A stretch of 64,000 bases of DNA from Methanococcoides alaskense (GTDB lineage Archaea > Halobacteriota > Methanosarcinia > Methanosarcinales > Methanosarcinaceae): positions 310,001 to 374,000 of the forward strand of contig NZ_JAVDQI010000001.1 of the NCBI RefSeq assembly GCF_031454185.1, written 5' to 3'. Both the position numbers and the translations under genes were made by a program. The notes beneath the pieces are model-generated. The model searched no databases. It saw nothing but the letters and a program-made list of their open reading frames with translations, and was not told where the DNA came from. This document shows positions 17,798-27,649 of this stretch, one piece after another; position 1 is the first letter of the stretch; every line of letters begins with the position of its first letter.

Positions 17798-17947
17798 TCA
17801 GCATGCCATCCTGACTGGGATGATCCCTGACTGGTCCACCATTGCGGATTCAAGACAGTGGATCGTACAATACTGCTCCTTCATGCGAGTATCATAAACG
17901 ACCATCTCACCACCACAATTCTTACATTTTACTTTTACAAGTTCCAT
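17798..17947 (-). CDS. 49-aa zinc-ribbon-like protein
   Basis: A short gene reads MELVKVKCKNCGGEMVVYD, continues with a second pair YCTIHC, and ends VRMAC. Two CxxC/CxxxC pairs about 16 residues apart suggest a single zinc ribbon. AAAGGTGG lies eight bases before the ATG and overlaps the stop of the PKD surface-protein gene, so the two form an operon. Small zinc ribbons are abundant in methanogens and mostly uncharacterised. The reading frame, ribosome-binding site and Cys pairing support a real gene. Confidence 0.75.
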   Translation of the reverse strand: MELVKVKCKNCGGEMVVYDTRMKEQYCTIHCLESAMVDQSGIIPVRMAC

Positions 17948-17959
17948 ATCGTACCACCT

Positions 17960-19159
17960 TTATTTTTTTCTTTGAAAAAGGAACATCGATCCCAACACAA
18001 TAAGCACAGGAAGTGCTATCGTTGGGAATTCAGGGACCTCTTCTGAAAAATATGATATAACCGTGTCAACCTTGACATCATTAACATTGAAATTGGTAGC
18101 TGTCAATGACACATCGTAAGTGCCTGAAGTATTGTACACATAAACAAACTCCGATGCATTGGAATCCTCAACCTCATCCCCATTCACATCCCAGGAAATG
18201 CTGGTAGCATTTTGGGAAAGATCAGTGAACATGACACTGAATGGGGGTACCCCGGAAGACACATTTGTAGTGAAATCAGCGATCACCACAAGCGATTGTA
18301 AAGAACTACCATAATAATGGCTTGGGTCACCATCCTGGATAGTTTCTTCACCGTAGGCATTTAGCCCATCAGTACCAGATTCTGCACTGACATAACCTAT
18401 GTTCGAATACTGCCCTTCTGTAGAGACACCGGACTTGAAAAGGGTATGATTCTCACCAACGCCAAGGGTACCGATCGATCCAATATGCCCTTCAATGTCA
18501 TCAGTCACATTAACAGAGGTCAATGCGATAGTACCAGTATTCGTAACCACATATGTCCAGTTAACCTCAGAACCGACCGGTATAATTGGACCCGTACCAG
18601 TATCTGCATCCTGTCCGTTAGTAAACTTCTCAATCGATATTGAAGGACCAACTTCAGAGATACTTACTGAGATATGGCCAACAATTGTCTTTGTATCACT
18701 GCCGTTTGTATTGGTTGCATTTATCGAGACATTATAGGTACCTGCTGAATTGTAAACATACACGAACTCAGAGGAGCTGGAATCTTCGATACCATCTCCA
18801 TTAACGTCCCAGGAAATACTGGTAGCATTTGAGGAACGGTCAGTAAACTTAACGCTAAGAGGAACAGAACCAACTGTCACATTGGAAGCAAGATCAGCCA
18901 CAGGTAGGATCGATGCAGTAACCGGACTCAATGGACTTGCAGGTTCTTGAGGAACATAGTCTCCATTTGACACCATAATAGGAAGAACTTCATCGACCTT
19001 TAATGTGGTTTTATTATACGACTCGGTGAAATTACTTTCATGACTGCCGCTACCCGGATTCTGCGGAAGTTCAGGAGGAACATTTGTGATTGTAGTGAAG
19101 CCACTCAAAAGTAAAGTGATAAACAATAAGAGTAACACAGGTATTATAACTGATTTCAT
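17960..19159 (-). CDS. Surface protein with two PKD domains and PEF-CTERM-type tail
   Basis: A protein of about 399 aa from the ATG at 19159, supported by GGTGGTG. A signal peptide (VIIPVLLLLFITLLLSGF) is followed by a low-complexity segment. A PKD domain (SVKFTDRSSNATSISWDVNG) comes next, then a DUF11-like beta domain (VNWTYVVTNTGTIALTSVNV) and a second PKD domain with the same SISWDVNGD core. The tail PEFPTIALPVLIVLGSM followed by FLFQRKK is a PEF-CTERM-like sorting signal recognised by an archaeosortase. It is probably exported, glycosylated on its many N-x-S/T sites and anchored at the cell surface. Confidence 0.88.
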   Translation of the reverse strand: MKSVIIPVLLLLFITLLLSGFTTITNVPPELPQNPGSGSHESNFTESYNKTTLKVDEVLPIMVSNGDYVPQEPASPLSPVTASILPVADLASNVTVGSVPLSVKFTDRSSNATSISWDVNGDGIEDSSSSEFVYVYNSAGTYNVSINATNTNGSDTKTIVGHISVSISEVGPSISIEKFTNGQDADTGTGPIIPVGSEVNWTYVVTNTGTIALTSVNVTDDIEGHIGSIGTLGVGENHTLFKSGVSTEGQYSNIGYVSAESGTDGLNAYGEETIQDGDPSHYYGSSLQSLVVIADFTTNVSSGVPPFSVMFTDLSQNATSISWDVNGDEVEDSNASEFVYVYNTSGTYDVSLTATNFNVNDVKVDTVISYFSEEVPEFPTIALPVLIVLGSMFLFQRKK

Positions 19160-19414
19160 ATACACCACCAACAAACTATTTAATCGCTACTTAATTGCAG
19201 GGATAAAGATGAATAATATATAAATATATCTATATCAAACAATATAATTATAATTATAATGACATGCGTGGCTGCAATGTTTTTATTTCAAAAAAAAGGA
19301 TGCGAAAAGCATCAGAATATATATTCACCAGGAATATTTAAATCGGCTTATCGTATAGAATAGATAATCAGCAATATATAATAGTGTAGAATTAACTGGC
19401 AGATATAACATATT

Positions 19415-20395
19415 TTAGAACATTGAAAGAGATCTACCCAATCCCCTTTCCTTTGCAGCATTATAAACGATAGTTGCAGTTGCAATATCCTGAATTGCAA
19501 GCCCAGTGGAATCAAAAACAGTAATTTCCGACTCATTCTCCCTGCCAGCTTTGACCCCGGCGATCACTTCCCCAATTTCAGCCCAGATGTCATCGGAGGT
19601 TATGACCCCATCTGACAAAGGAACATTCACTTCCCCTGAATGTGATGCCTGAACAATATCATCCACGACCACCTTTGCACGGGTCAGAAGCATCGGATCA
19701 AGTTCTTCTTTACCAGCAGCATCCGCACCTATGGCATTGATATGAGTGCCAGGTTTGACCCATTTGGACATAACGACCGGTTCTCTGACAGGGGTCACAG
19801 TAACAAGGATATCACAATCACAGACCTCCTCCACAGAAGATGCCACAATTATTTCAGCACCTATCTTTTGCATCATATCCCCCCTGAACCCTTCAGCCCG
19901 GTCCGTGCTTCTATCATAGGCTTTTACTTGATGAATATCAAAGACAAGAGAAAGTGCCATCAACTGGGTCTTTGCCTGATTTCCAGTACCAACGATACCT
20001 ACAACATGTGAATCCTTACGCGCAAGATATTTTGCAGCAACCCCTCCGGCAGCACCAGTACGCAGATCAGTAAGATAGGTCCCATCCATCACCGCAAGAG
20101 GCTGACCGGTCTCTGTTGAGTTCAGGACTACCAGAGCCATCACCGAAGGCAGACCTTTAGAACGATTATCCGGGTGAACATTGACTATCTTCACACCCGT
20201 AACATCCTGCTCCTCAAGATAGGCAGGCATTGTTCGAAGGTCACCGTTGTGTTTATCAAAATACAGATAGGATTTAGGAGGCATTTGAACTTTCTTTCTA
20301 CCATGTTGTTCAAATGCCTTTTCAACAGCTTCCATTACCGCAGAAAGCTCGAGAATCGATCTTACGTCATTCTGATCCAACCATAGAATATCCAT
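19415..20395 (-). CDS. Alanine dehydrogenase / ornithine cyclodeaminase family
   Basis: A protein of about 326 aa starting MDILWLDQNDVRSILEL. The conserved region PPKSYLYFDKHNGDLRTMPAYL is the substrate-binding part with Lys. The Rossmann motif is VVGIVGTGNQAKTQL, followed by TVTPVREPVV and NAIGADAAGKEELD. Archaeal members of this size are NAD-dependent alanine dehydrogenases, while others are ornithine cyclodeaminases; the sequence alone does not decide. The ATG at 20395 is preferred, with GGGG upstream. Confidence 0.88.
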   Translation of the reverse strand: MDILWLDQNDVRSILELSAVMEAVEKAFEQHGRKKVQMPPKSYLYFDKHNGDLRTMPAYLEEQDVTGVKIVNVHPDNRSKGLPSVMALVVLNSTETGQPLAVMDGTYLTDLRTGAAGGVAAKYLARKDSHVVGIVGTGNQAKTQLMALSLVFDIHQVKAYDRSTDRAEGFRGDMMQKIGAEIIVASSVEEVCDCDILVTVTPVREPVVMSKWVKPGTHINAIGADAAGKEELDPMLLTRAKVVVDDIVQASHSGEVNVPLSDGVITSDDIWAEIGEVIAGVKAGRENESEITVFDSTGLAIQDIATATIVYNAAKERGLGRSLSMF

Positions 20396-20594
20396 GTTAT
20401 ATAACCCCAATAATTAAATGGCAGTGAAAGCTATAAACTTACTGGAGAATTTTTATTTCTCGGTTTTAACTATAATATGCATAATTGGCGTAATTATATG
20501 AGTATATTTATATTTTCAGTTTTTTTGAATGTAATAAGACATAAATAGAATTTGTAACATAGTTGATATATCCGACTAAATATCGGAAAGTGGT

Positions 20595-21035
20595 GTGGTT
20601 GATTACGGCATTAAACAATTAAGAGAAGAATTGAAACACGTTTTAGTAGAGATTCTACTCTCGATAATGGCAATACCCCCCGTAGCCAACAGGCTCTTTC
20701 CCGGAGGCAATGTTATGAGTAAGTTATTATCTTTCTTACATGACATCCGATACGTCCTTTTGTTCTACATAGTCGGGGATCTCCTGACCACATACATAGG
20801 AATAAATGGAGGACATGGGTTCGAATCGAATCCATTCCTTCCATCCTTTGGCCTGACCTTTCTATTAAAGCTCTTATACATATGCCTGTTAGGTATCCTC
20901 TACATCAGAACGCTTGAAAGACCGATCTTATGGAATTTCACAAGGCACACAATAGTATTGATCGGAATATTTGCCACAGTGAACAATATTATAGTCATTT
21001 ATTATGGGTATTCACCCATTCAGCTGGTTATCTAA
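20595..21035 (+). CDS. Small membrane protein (DUF5658-like)
   Basis: Up to 146 aa. The core from the ATG at 20715 (MSKLLSFLHD) shows three transmembrane helices, with GDLLTTYIGINGG between the first two. This is the DUF5658-type pattern of an acidic start to a helix followed by GG-x-E-x-NP (GHGFESNPFLP). The upstream GTG start with GGAAAG adds 40 residues and is plausible but not certain. Function unknown. Confidence 0.7.
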   Translation: MVDYGIKQLREELKHVLVEILLSIMAIPPVANRLFPGGNVMSKLLSFLHDIRYVLLFYIVGDLLTTYIGINGGHGFESNPFLPSFGLTFLLKLLYICLLGILYIRTLERPILWNFTRHTIVLIGIFATVNNIIVIYYGYSPIQLVI

Positions 21036-21060
21036 TGGCAAAGGTCAAGTATTGAATTCA

Positions 21061-21085
21061 CCAGAACGGGAATCGAACCTTTGAC
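21061..21085 (-). other. tRNA 3'-end-like fragment (possible attachment-site scar)
   Basis: On the minus strand GGTTCGATTCCCGTTCTGG reads like the T-loop, T-stem 3' side and acceptor of a tRNA. The 5' side of the T-stem (AAAGG instead of ACGGG) does not pair, and no cloverleaf can be built upstream. It lies beside an isolated AT-rich gene, as an integration scar would. Confidence 0.35.
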
Positions 21086-21151
21086 GCACTTCCTCAAAAA
21101 CTCGGATTTTTGGTGTTAGCCATATCCCCGACTTACTATGCGTTGACCTCA

Positions 21152-21571
21152 TTAATTTTTATTTGATGGTAAACGAGCTGGTTCAAAGGATTCATCATAA
21201 ACATCTTTAAATTCCAATTGTTCAATTGCTGAGAATGAAATGATTTTTTCTTTTGTTTCTCGCACTACAAACTTCGCCTCACCACTAGGGCGAACACGCC
21301 CTCCTGTCCCACTTAGTGGGTAGTACAGGATATACTTACTTTCTCTATACCTTTCTTTAACATTTTTTAACTTAAATCCAGCAGGCAAAAGCATGACATC
21401 ATCAATAGTGCCTTCGATTTCAAAATATTGGTTAATCAGTTCAGCATCATGATCTTTGCGTGGTTGTTTAAGCGAATGAGTGATTATTATAATCTCTTTA
21501 CCTTTCATATCATTCCAATATTTGTAATATGAATAGACATCTTTGAAAATTCCAAAAATATCACCAAGCAT
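21152..21571 (-). CDS. Unknown 139-aa protein
   Basis: It begins MLGDIFGIFKDVYSYYKYWND, followed by a beta-rich region (KEIIIITHSLKQPRKDHD, IDDVMLLPAGFKL) and ends in a polar tail with PARLPSNKN. No membrane segment or catalytic motif is recognised. Its AT-rich codon use differs from the flanking mptN and DUF5658 genes, and it sits directly beside a tRNA-like fragment, both of which suggest transfer. Confidence 0.6.
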   Translation of the reverse strand: MLGDIFGIFKDVYSYYKYWNDMKGKEIIIITHSLKQPRKDHDAELINQYFEIEGTIDDVMLLPAGFKLKNVKERYRESKYILYYPLSGTGGRVRPSGEAKFVVRETKEKIISFSAIEQLEFKDVYDESFEPARLPSNKN

Positions 21572-21862
21572 TTAAAATCACTCCTTATTGTCCCATAATG
21601 TGAAATACATATTTGTTACTTGTTATTGCTGCCATATTCATGATATTTCGTCAAATTGTCTATTCTTAACTTATTATTTTGGATAGAAACACTGGGACCA
21701 ATTTGTACTAATGGTCCTTTTATCCAAATATAGTATTATCCTTACCAAACATGGCGAAAGTATTACAGATTTAAACTTTTTGAGAATGGATACTTGAGAA
21801 CTTTACATAAAGATCGATCACTTTGCGATATATTGATGTACTCATAAAAGAGATTTATTCCA

Positions 21863-22789
21863 ATGAAACATATTGGAATCATCATCACGGACCAGAGCGA
21901 TCCAACGGCTCAGGCATTTCAAAAAGGTTGTGAGTCTAACAATATAAGACCTCACATGATCGACCTTCGGAGAAGGAACGTCACCGTTGGAGAAAGTCTA
22001 AGTTCACAGATCACAGATATTGACCTTCAACAATTGGATGCGATAATAGTAAGAGATGTTGGAGCAGGGGCTTTTGATGGGGTTTCGTTCCGTTTCGATG
22101 TACTAAGGCAGCTGGAACAGGAAGGTGTGCTGATAGTGAATTCACCGGGATCGATACAGAGCGCTGCCAACAAGTATTATGCATCCAGCCTCATGGCAAA
22201 GGCAGGACTACCCATACCCAAAACAATGGTATTTCAGGACACAGGAGATGCATTGAAGGTCATTGACACGCTGGAAGATGCGGTGATCAAGCCTATTTTC
22301 GGATATAAGGGTAAAGACATTGTTCGAATAAAGGACGGAGCTATCATCAACAATGATGGAACCATAAATGACTCCGACTTGGAAGGGACGATCGATTCGA
22401 TCCTTGAGCAGAGAGGAATGTTACACATACAGGAATATATTGTCAATCCGGGAAGGGACATACGTGCCTTCGTGGTCAATGGAAAAGTGATAGCATCGAT
22501 ATACAGGACTGCGCCGGAAGGTGCTTGGATCAATAATCTGAGCCAGGGTGGCAGCGAGTCCCGCTGCGAACTGTCCTCGCAACAGATAGAACTTTGCATA
22601 AAGGCTTCAAGATCAATAGGTACACACTTTGCAGGGGTCGATCTGATAGAGGACTTGAATGGGAACGATGACAGTGATAAAAGCCTGATACTGGAGATAA
22701 ATGCCACACCTTCTGTGGCAGGCATTTATAAAGCATGGGGAATTAATGCTGCAGAATATATAGTCAGCGATATTAGCAGCGAGCTATAA
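21863..22789 (+). CDS. mptN: RimK-type ATP-grasp ligase, probably tetrahydromethanopterin:glutamate ligase
   Basis: This 308-aa protein has the RimK ATP-grasp pattern: pre-domain LDAIIVRDVGAGAFDGVSFRF, then NSPGSIQSAANKYYAS, KPIFGYKGKDIVRI (ATP-binding Lys and Gly loop), VNPGRDIRAFVVNG, and the Mg-binding LILEINATPSVAGI. Methanogens encode two such enzymes, CofF for F420 and MptN, which adds glutamate to tetrahydrosarcinapterin. The length and N-terminus fit MptN slightly better. It leads a same-strand run with pth2, a transglutaminase-like gene and truD. Confidence 0.82.
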   Translation: MKHIGIIITDQSDPTAQAFQKGCESNNIRPHMIDLRRRNVTVGESLSSQITDIDLQQLDAIIVRDVGAGAFDGVSFRFDVLRQLEQEGVLIVNSPGSIQSAANKYYASSLMAKAGLPIPKTMVFQDTGDALKVIDTLEDAVIKPIFGYKGKDIVRIKDGAIINNDGTINDSDLEGTIDSILEQRGMLHIQEYIVNPGRDIRAFVVNGKVIASIYRTAPEGAWINNLSQGGSESRCELSSQQIELCIKASRSIGTHFAGVDLIEDLNGNDDSDKSLILEINATPSVAGIYKAWGINAAEYIVSDISSEL

Positions 22790-22831
22790 TAATGGAGATA
22801 CCATATTCGTTGTTAACCGGAGAACTTTTAG

Positions 22832-23179
22832 ATGGTAGAATATAAGCAGTGTATCATTATCAGGGATGACCTGAAACTTTCAAAGGGAAAGCTTGCAGTA
22901 CAGGTAGCTCATGCTGCTGTATCTGCTGCAGAGTGGGCAAGCCGATCAGACCTTGAGAACTGGAAAGAAGGCGGACAAAAGAAAGTGGTCTTGCGTGTGG
23001 AGAAACTTCAGGACCTTTTCGAACTTAAAGAAAAGGCAAGACGGGAAGGATTATCTACCGCACTGATAACAGATGCCGGACTTACCGAGATAGCTCCCGG
23101 AACAGTTACCGTATTGGGCATCGGTCCTGCCAGAGCGGACTACATAGATAAGGTCACAGGTAACCTTAAACTGGTTTAA
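22832..23179 (+). CDS. pth2: Peptidyl-tRNA hydrolase, archaeal type (Pth2)
   Basis: This 115-aa protein has the Pth2 signature LKLSKGKLAVQVAHAAVSAA near residues 13-32. LITDAGLTEIAPGTVTVLGIGP at 80-100 holds the catalytic Asp and Thr region. It frees tRNA from stalled peptidyl-tRNA. The size is exactly that of archaeal Pth2. It lies 15 bases before the transglutaminase gene. Confidence 0.95.
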   Translation: MVEYKQCIIIRDDLKLSKGKLAVQVAHAAVSAAEWASRSDLENWKEGGQKKVVLRVEKLQDLFELKEKARREGLSTALITDAGLTEIAPGTVTVLGIGPARADYIDKVTGNLKLV

Positions 23180-23194
23180 GAAAGAGGCTATAGA

Positions 23195-24361
23195 ATGGTA
23201 GATGGTAGGTCATTGCTGACAGCATTGGCTACTGTAATGGTAGTTGTAATTGTTGCATTGTTCCTGACATTCACTTCCACCGTGGATATCACAGATGTAA
23301 AGGACCTGTCTATCAACAGTTTATTTACAGGAAATGGCAAGAATATTCTGGAGAACGGTGAACTGACCATCCCGACAGTGAATGGAGAACGTAGTACACC
23401 AATAGAGAATAAACCACATGCCAGCTCAACATTTTCACCGGGTTACGCAATATCTACATCTTATCAGCACACTGGACTTTACAAGGGAAGTACAGGGGTG
23501 GTTGACATCACGGTTGAGAATTCAGGAGAAACGACCCTTTTCATATACGAATACGGTATAGAGCCCTATGGCGGAAGTTTCAGGAGCTATTCCACAGGTT
23601 ATACCATCGAACCGGGAGATGAAGAGCACATAGGGTTCATTTGCATAGATGTCCCAACAAATACAGATACTGTTGAGATGAAGATCGGACTGGGAATTCT
23701 TGCAAAAGGAAGCTCAGGTACATGGTACGATTACGGAACTGAGTTCTTCGAAGAGATAGAGATAGATATCGAGCCCATTCCACCAACTACCGATATAGAA
23801 TACTTTTACAATACAGAACCATTCTTTACGGCTACCAATGACAAGATCGATCCACGCAACGAGGATGTTCGGGCAGTCGCTGCATCTGCAATTGCCATGT
23901 ATCCGGGAGAATATAATGTTTACCAGCTCTGTGCTTTGTTCGATCATGTAAAGAACGATGTCAAATACATGAGCGATCCAAGGGGAAATGATTACTGGGC
24001 AACTCCAAATGAAACCCTTAAAGTTAAGGCCGGTGACTGCGATGATTCAGCGATCCTCCTTTCATCCCTTATTGAGGCCATTGGAGGTACGAGCCGGTTA
24101 TATATCACCGACACCCATGTCTTTGCTACTGCATATATAGGAAAAGGTGAAGAGGCCTCGAAGATAACCGATGCTGTGAAAGATAAGTATGGTTGTATAC
24201 CCGTATATTATGCCACCGATGAATATGGTTCCTGGCTTATAATGGACACAACATCAGGACTTTATGCAGGCGGTCTTTCTGCAGATGCCACGCCTTCCGC
24301 AGATGGCTGGAAGTTCACCGATACTGAAGAAGTAATTATCATCGACATAGTCCCCAAATAA
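23195..24361 (+). CDS. Membrane-anchored transglutaminase-like protein
   Basis: This 388-aa protein has one N-terminal transmembrane helix (LATVMVVVIVALFLTF), then a beta-rich extracellular section and a transglutaminase-like cysteine protease domain. The triad is visible: Cys in KVKAGDCDDSAILLSS, His in ITDTHVFATAY, and Asp in LIMDTTSGLYAGG. Such domains act as transglutaminases or peptidases at the cell surface. GAGGC precedes the ATG. It is set between pth2 and truD without gaps. A distant relative with the same layout occurs at 54362-55522. Confidence 0.8.
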   Translation: MVDGRSLLTALATVMVVVIVALFLTFTSTVDITDVKDLSINSLFTGNGKNILENGELTIPTVNGERSTPIENKPHASSTFSPGYAISTSYQHTGLYKGSTGVVDITVENSGETTLFIYEYGIEPYGGSFRSYSTGYTIEPGDEEHIGFICIDVPTNTDTVEMKIGLGILAKGSSGTWYDYGTEFFEEIEIDIEPIPPTTDIEYFYNTEPFFTATNDKIDPRNEDVRAVAASAIAMYPGEYNVYQLCALFDHVKNDVKYMSDPRGNDYWATPNETLKVKAGDCDDSAILLSSLIEAIGGTSRLYITDTHVFATAYIGKGEEASKITDAVKDKYGCIPVYYATDEYGSWLIMDTTSGLYAGGLSADATPSADGWKFTDTEEVIIIDIVPK

Positions 24362-24372
24362 AGGAGAGACAC

Positions 24373-25692
24373 ATGAATAACGTTCCAAATGTAGAAAAAA
24401 AGATAGGAATTGACCTATACACAACTAAAACTCCAGGTATTGGAGGTAAACTGCGCCAACAGACCGAGGACTTCGGGGTCATAGAGATCACGAACAGGGA
24501 AGAAGGTGCCGAAGGTAAATATCTGATAGTAGAACTTACAAAACGCAACTGGGAAACCCATCACCTTATCAGGGACCTGACACGAATATTAAGGATCAGC
24601 CAGAAACGTGTTGGTTTTGCAGGTACCAAGGACAAGAGAGCTGTGACAACTCAGAAGATCAGTATCTATGACATGGACGAGGAAGAACTACAAAATGTCC
24701 ATCTTAAAGACACAGAGTTGAAGATACTGGGCCGATCAAATAAGAGTCTGGAACTTGGAGATCTGACCGGAAATGAGTTCATCATCACGGTAAGAGATAT
24801 CGACATCGATGAGAATGAGCTTGAGAGCAGGCTTTCCCAGACCACTGCATCCATTAAAGAACAGGGCGGCGTACCTAACTTTTTCGGGATACAGCGCTTC
24901 GGTGCATTAAGACCCATCACGCATGTGGTCGGCGAATCAATTGTAAGAAATGATATTGAAAAAGCGGCACTGGCATATATTGCAGCATCATATCCCGATG
25001 AACCTGAAGATACACAACAAGTACGCGACCGCGTGTTCGAAACAAGGAACTACGTCGAAGGGCTGAAAGAATACCCTCTGCAATTAAGGTATGAACGTGC
25101 AATGATGCATCACCTTGTCTCCAGCCCTGAAGACTATGCAGGTTCTTTTGAGACACTGCCAGCAAACATCAGGAAGATGTTCGTCCATGCTTACCAGTCG
25201 TACATATATAACACCATAATATGTACCAGGATAAAGAAAGGATTACCTTTGAACCGTGCTGTCGTGGGAGATATAGTCTGTTTTAAGAACAAGGCAGGAC
25301 TGCCTGACAAATCTAGAAATGAAAGGGTCACAGAAGACAATATCGATGGCATGAACAATCTTGTCAGAAGGAACAGGGCCTTTGTCACAGCACCTCTTAT
25401 AGGACATAGCTCAGAACTTGCAGCTGGAGTTCCCGGAGAGATAGAGAGAGAGGCCATTGAGGAGTTGAACGTGCCCATAGAAGGTTTCAAGGTGCCTTCC
25501 ATGGAAGAGCTGAGCTCAAAGGGATTGAGGCGAGAGATATTGTTATCAGCAGATCCGAAATACACCATCGGAGAGGATGAACTCAACGAAGGGAAATACA
25601 AGGTGACACTTGATTTCAGTCTCCCAAAGGGCAGTTACGCCACGACCATACTAAGAGAATATATGAAGGTCGAGCCTTTGAAGATGAGCTGA
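24373..25692 (+). CDS. truD: tRNA pseudouridine-13 synthase
   Basis: This 439-aa protein is typical archaeal TruD. The catalytic Asp lies in GFAGTKDKRAVTTQ at about residue 87. NFFGIQRFGALRPITH and the inserted TRUD domain follow. AAAGGAG precedes the ATG. It modifies uridine 13 in tRNAs. Last gene of its run; the next gene, pyrG, is convergent. Confidence 0.95.
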   Translation: MNNVPNVEKKIGIDLYTTKTPGIGGKLRQQTEDFGVIEITNREEGAEGKYLIVELTKRNWETHHLIRDLTRILRISQKRVGFAGTKDKRAVTTQKISIYDMDEEELQNVHLKDTELKILGRSNKSLELGDLTGNEFIITVRDIDIDENELESRLSQTTASIKEQGGVPNFFGIQRFGALRPITHVVGESIVRNDIEKAALAYIAASYPDEPEDTQQVRDRVFETRNYVEGLKEYPLQLRYERAMMHHLVSSPEDYAGSFETLPANIRKMFVHAYQSYIYNTIICTRIKKGLPLNRAVVGDIVCFKNKAGLPDKSRNERVTEDNIDGMNNLVRRNRAFVTAPLIGHSSELAAGVPGEIEREAIEELNVPIEGFKVPSMEELSSKGLRREILLSADPKYTIGEDELNEGKYKVTLDFSLPKGSYATTILREYMKVEPLKMS

Positions 25693-25800
25693 GCCTTGGC
25701 CCTAAAAGATAAAGAGCATTTCGAGAAGACAGAGATACATAAATAAATAGAATTGTAACACTGGTCAAAAAGTGTTACAAATAATATAATATGAAAGGAA

Positions 25801-25823
25801 GAAAGATCGCTTACTGATCTTTC
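25801..25823 (-). terminator. Hairpin at the end of pyrG
   Basis: GAAAGATC (25801-25808) pairs with GATCTTTC (25816-25823). It overlaps the pyrG stop and is followed on the minus strand by a T/C-rich run. Confidence 0.5.
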
Positions 25824-27421
25824 ATTTCTTTGCTCTTTTTAAGCATTGCATCCATAAAGGCCTTGAAGGGTGGGGAAGGTCTGCCAGGTCGGGATTTGAA
25901 CTCCGGGTGGAATTGGGATGCGAAGTAGAAATCATTTGAAGGAACTTCTGCAATTTCCATCCTGTTCTTGTTCTTTCCGGAAAAGATCATGCCAGCTTCT
26001 TCGATCCTATCCACATAGTTAGGGTTTACTTCATACCTATGCCTATGGCGCTCGGTAATGACCGATTCGCCGTATATGGATTCAGCAAGGGAACCCTCCT
26101 TAAGAGTGGCCTCATAATCACCAAGACGCATGGTAGCTCCCATGTCCACCACATCCTCCTGTTCAGGCAACAGATCGATCACCGGATAAGGGGTGTTCTC
26201 ATTGAACTCACTGCTATTTGCACCTTCGAGTCCAGCGACATTCCTTGCAAACTCTATGACAGCAAGCTGCATACCCAGACAAAGTCCAAGATACGGGATG
26301 TTGTTCTCACGGGCATACTGGATAGCAAGCATCTTTCCTTCGGTCCCACGTTCGCCAAATCCTCCGGGAACGAGAATTCCGTCAAAACCAGTCAATTTTT
26401 CGACCTCACTGGGATCGTCATCGAACGCTTCAGCATCGAACCAGGTTATATCGAAATTACAACCGGTTTCAATCGCTCCGTGTTTGAGGGATTCCACAAT
26501 ACTGATATATGAATCCTCGAGGTGTGTATATTTACCGACAATTGCCACATTCACTCTGCCCTTGCAATTGTTCATCCTCACGACCATCTCTTTCCATCTG
26601 GTGTCCTCGACCTCAAGTTTGGATTCGAGGAGTAGCTTCTTTAAGAGGAAATTGCTCATCCCCTCATTTTCAAGCTGGAGGGGCACTTCATAAATATCTG
26701 CAGAATCATGTGCACTAATGACAGCCTCTACAGGCACGTCACAGAAAAGAGCGATCTTGGACCGGGTACTTTCCGTAAGTGCTTTTTTGCCTCTTGCAAC
26801 AATTACATGCGGGGTCAGACCCAGTTCCCTTAGTTCTTTAACAGAATGCTGTGTTGGCTTTGTTTTTTGGTCCCCTTGAGAGTCAATGGGTACCAGGGTC
26901 ACATGAAGGAATGCAATATTCTCAGGTGATTCTTCCCTGTACATCTGCCTTACTGCTTCAAGGAAAGGCATACTTTCAATATCACCGACAGTTCCACCTA
27001 CTTCAATAAGACAGACATCAGCACCACTTTTAGCAGCGATCCTCCTAATACGACCCTTGATCTCGTTCGTTATATGAGGGATGATCTGTACGGTCTTACC
27101 CAGGTATTCACCTTTTCGTTCCTTGTCAATGACCGTCTGATAGATCTTTCCAGTAGTTAGGTTGTGGTCCCTTGTGAGTTCAGTATCAAGGAACCTTTCA
27201 TAATTACCCAGATCAAGATCGACCTCGCCCCCATCTTTAAGGACATAGACCTCACCGTGCTGGTAAGGACTCATTGTACCTGCATCAATATTGATGTAGG
27301 GGTCGATCTTTATTGCTGTTACCTTATAACCTTTGTTTTTCAGATTCCTGCCGACTGAAGCCGTTGTGATCCCTTTTCCAAGACCACTCATGACACCGCC
27401 GGTAACTATGATATATTTCAT
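25811..27421 (-). CDS. pyrG: CTP synthase
   Basis: This 536-aa protein has full length. The N-terminal synthetase part opens MKYIIVTGGVMSGLGKGITT with the phosphate loop, then DPYINIDAGTMSPYQHGEV. The glutaminase part has the nucleophile Cys in YLGLCLGMQLAV (near 380) and the His/Glu pair in QFHPEFKSRPG (near 510). It makes CTP from UTP using glutamine. No ribosome-binding site is visible, so the transcript may be leaderless. This is the last chromosomal gene before the accessory island. Confidence 0.97.
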   Translation of the reverse strand: MKYIIVTGGVMSGLGKGITTASVGRNLKNKGYKVTAIKIDPYINIDAGTMSPYQHGEVYVLKDGGEVDLDLGNYERFLDTELTRDHNLTTGKIYQTVIDKERKGEYLGKTVQIIPHITNEIKGRIRRIAAKSGADVCLIEVGGTVGDIESMPFLEAVRQMYREESPENIAFLHVTLVPIDSQGDQKTKPTQHSVKELRELGLTPHVIVARGKKALTESTRSKIALFCDVPVEAVISAHDSADIYEVPLQLENEGMSNFLLKKLLLESKLEVEDTRWKEMVVRMNNCKGRVNVAIVGKYTHLEDSYISIVESLKHGAIETGCNFDITWFDAEAFDDDPSEVEKLTGFDGILVPGGFGERGTEGKMLAIQYARENNIPYLGLCLGMQLAVIEFARNVAGLEGANSSEFNENTPYPVIDLLPEQEDVVDMGATMRLGDYEATLKEGSLAESIYGESVITERHRHRYEVNPNYVDRIEEAGMIFSGKNKNRMEIAEVPSNDFYFASQFHPEFKSRPGRPSPPFKAFMDAMLKKSKEMKDQ

Positions 27422-27649
27422 TTATGCTTTTCGGTACACATGATAGACATTCCCTTTATGGTGTACCTACTTCCTCCTGTGTGAATAGATGATTTTAACA
27501 TGAGTACAATATCACACGATAATAAAAATGTACTGTCAAAAAAAGTAGAACCAGGAAGCTCATAAAATGTTAATCTAAGCTCATTGTAGAGATGCTATAA
27601 TATCAAAATATAAATATATGTTACAGTATGAAATGTCTACTGTGTGGCT

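Noticed and set aside
21061..21150. Complete or intron-containing tRNA
   Set aside because: Only the T-loop and acceptor-like end fit. The T-stem does not pair and no D-arm or matching 5' acceptor could be placed.
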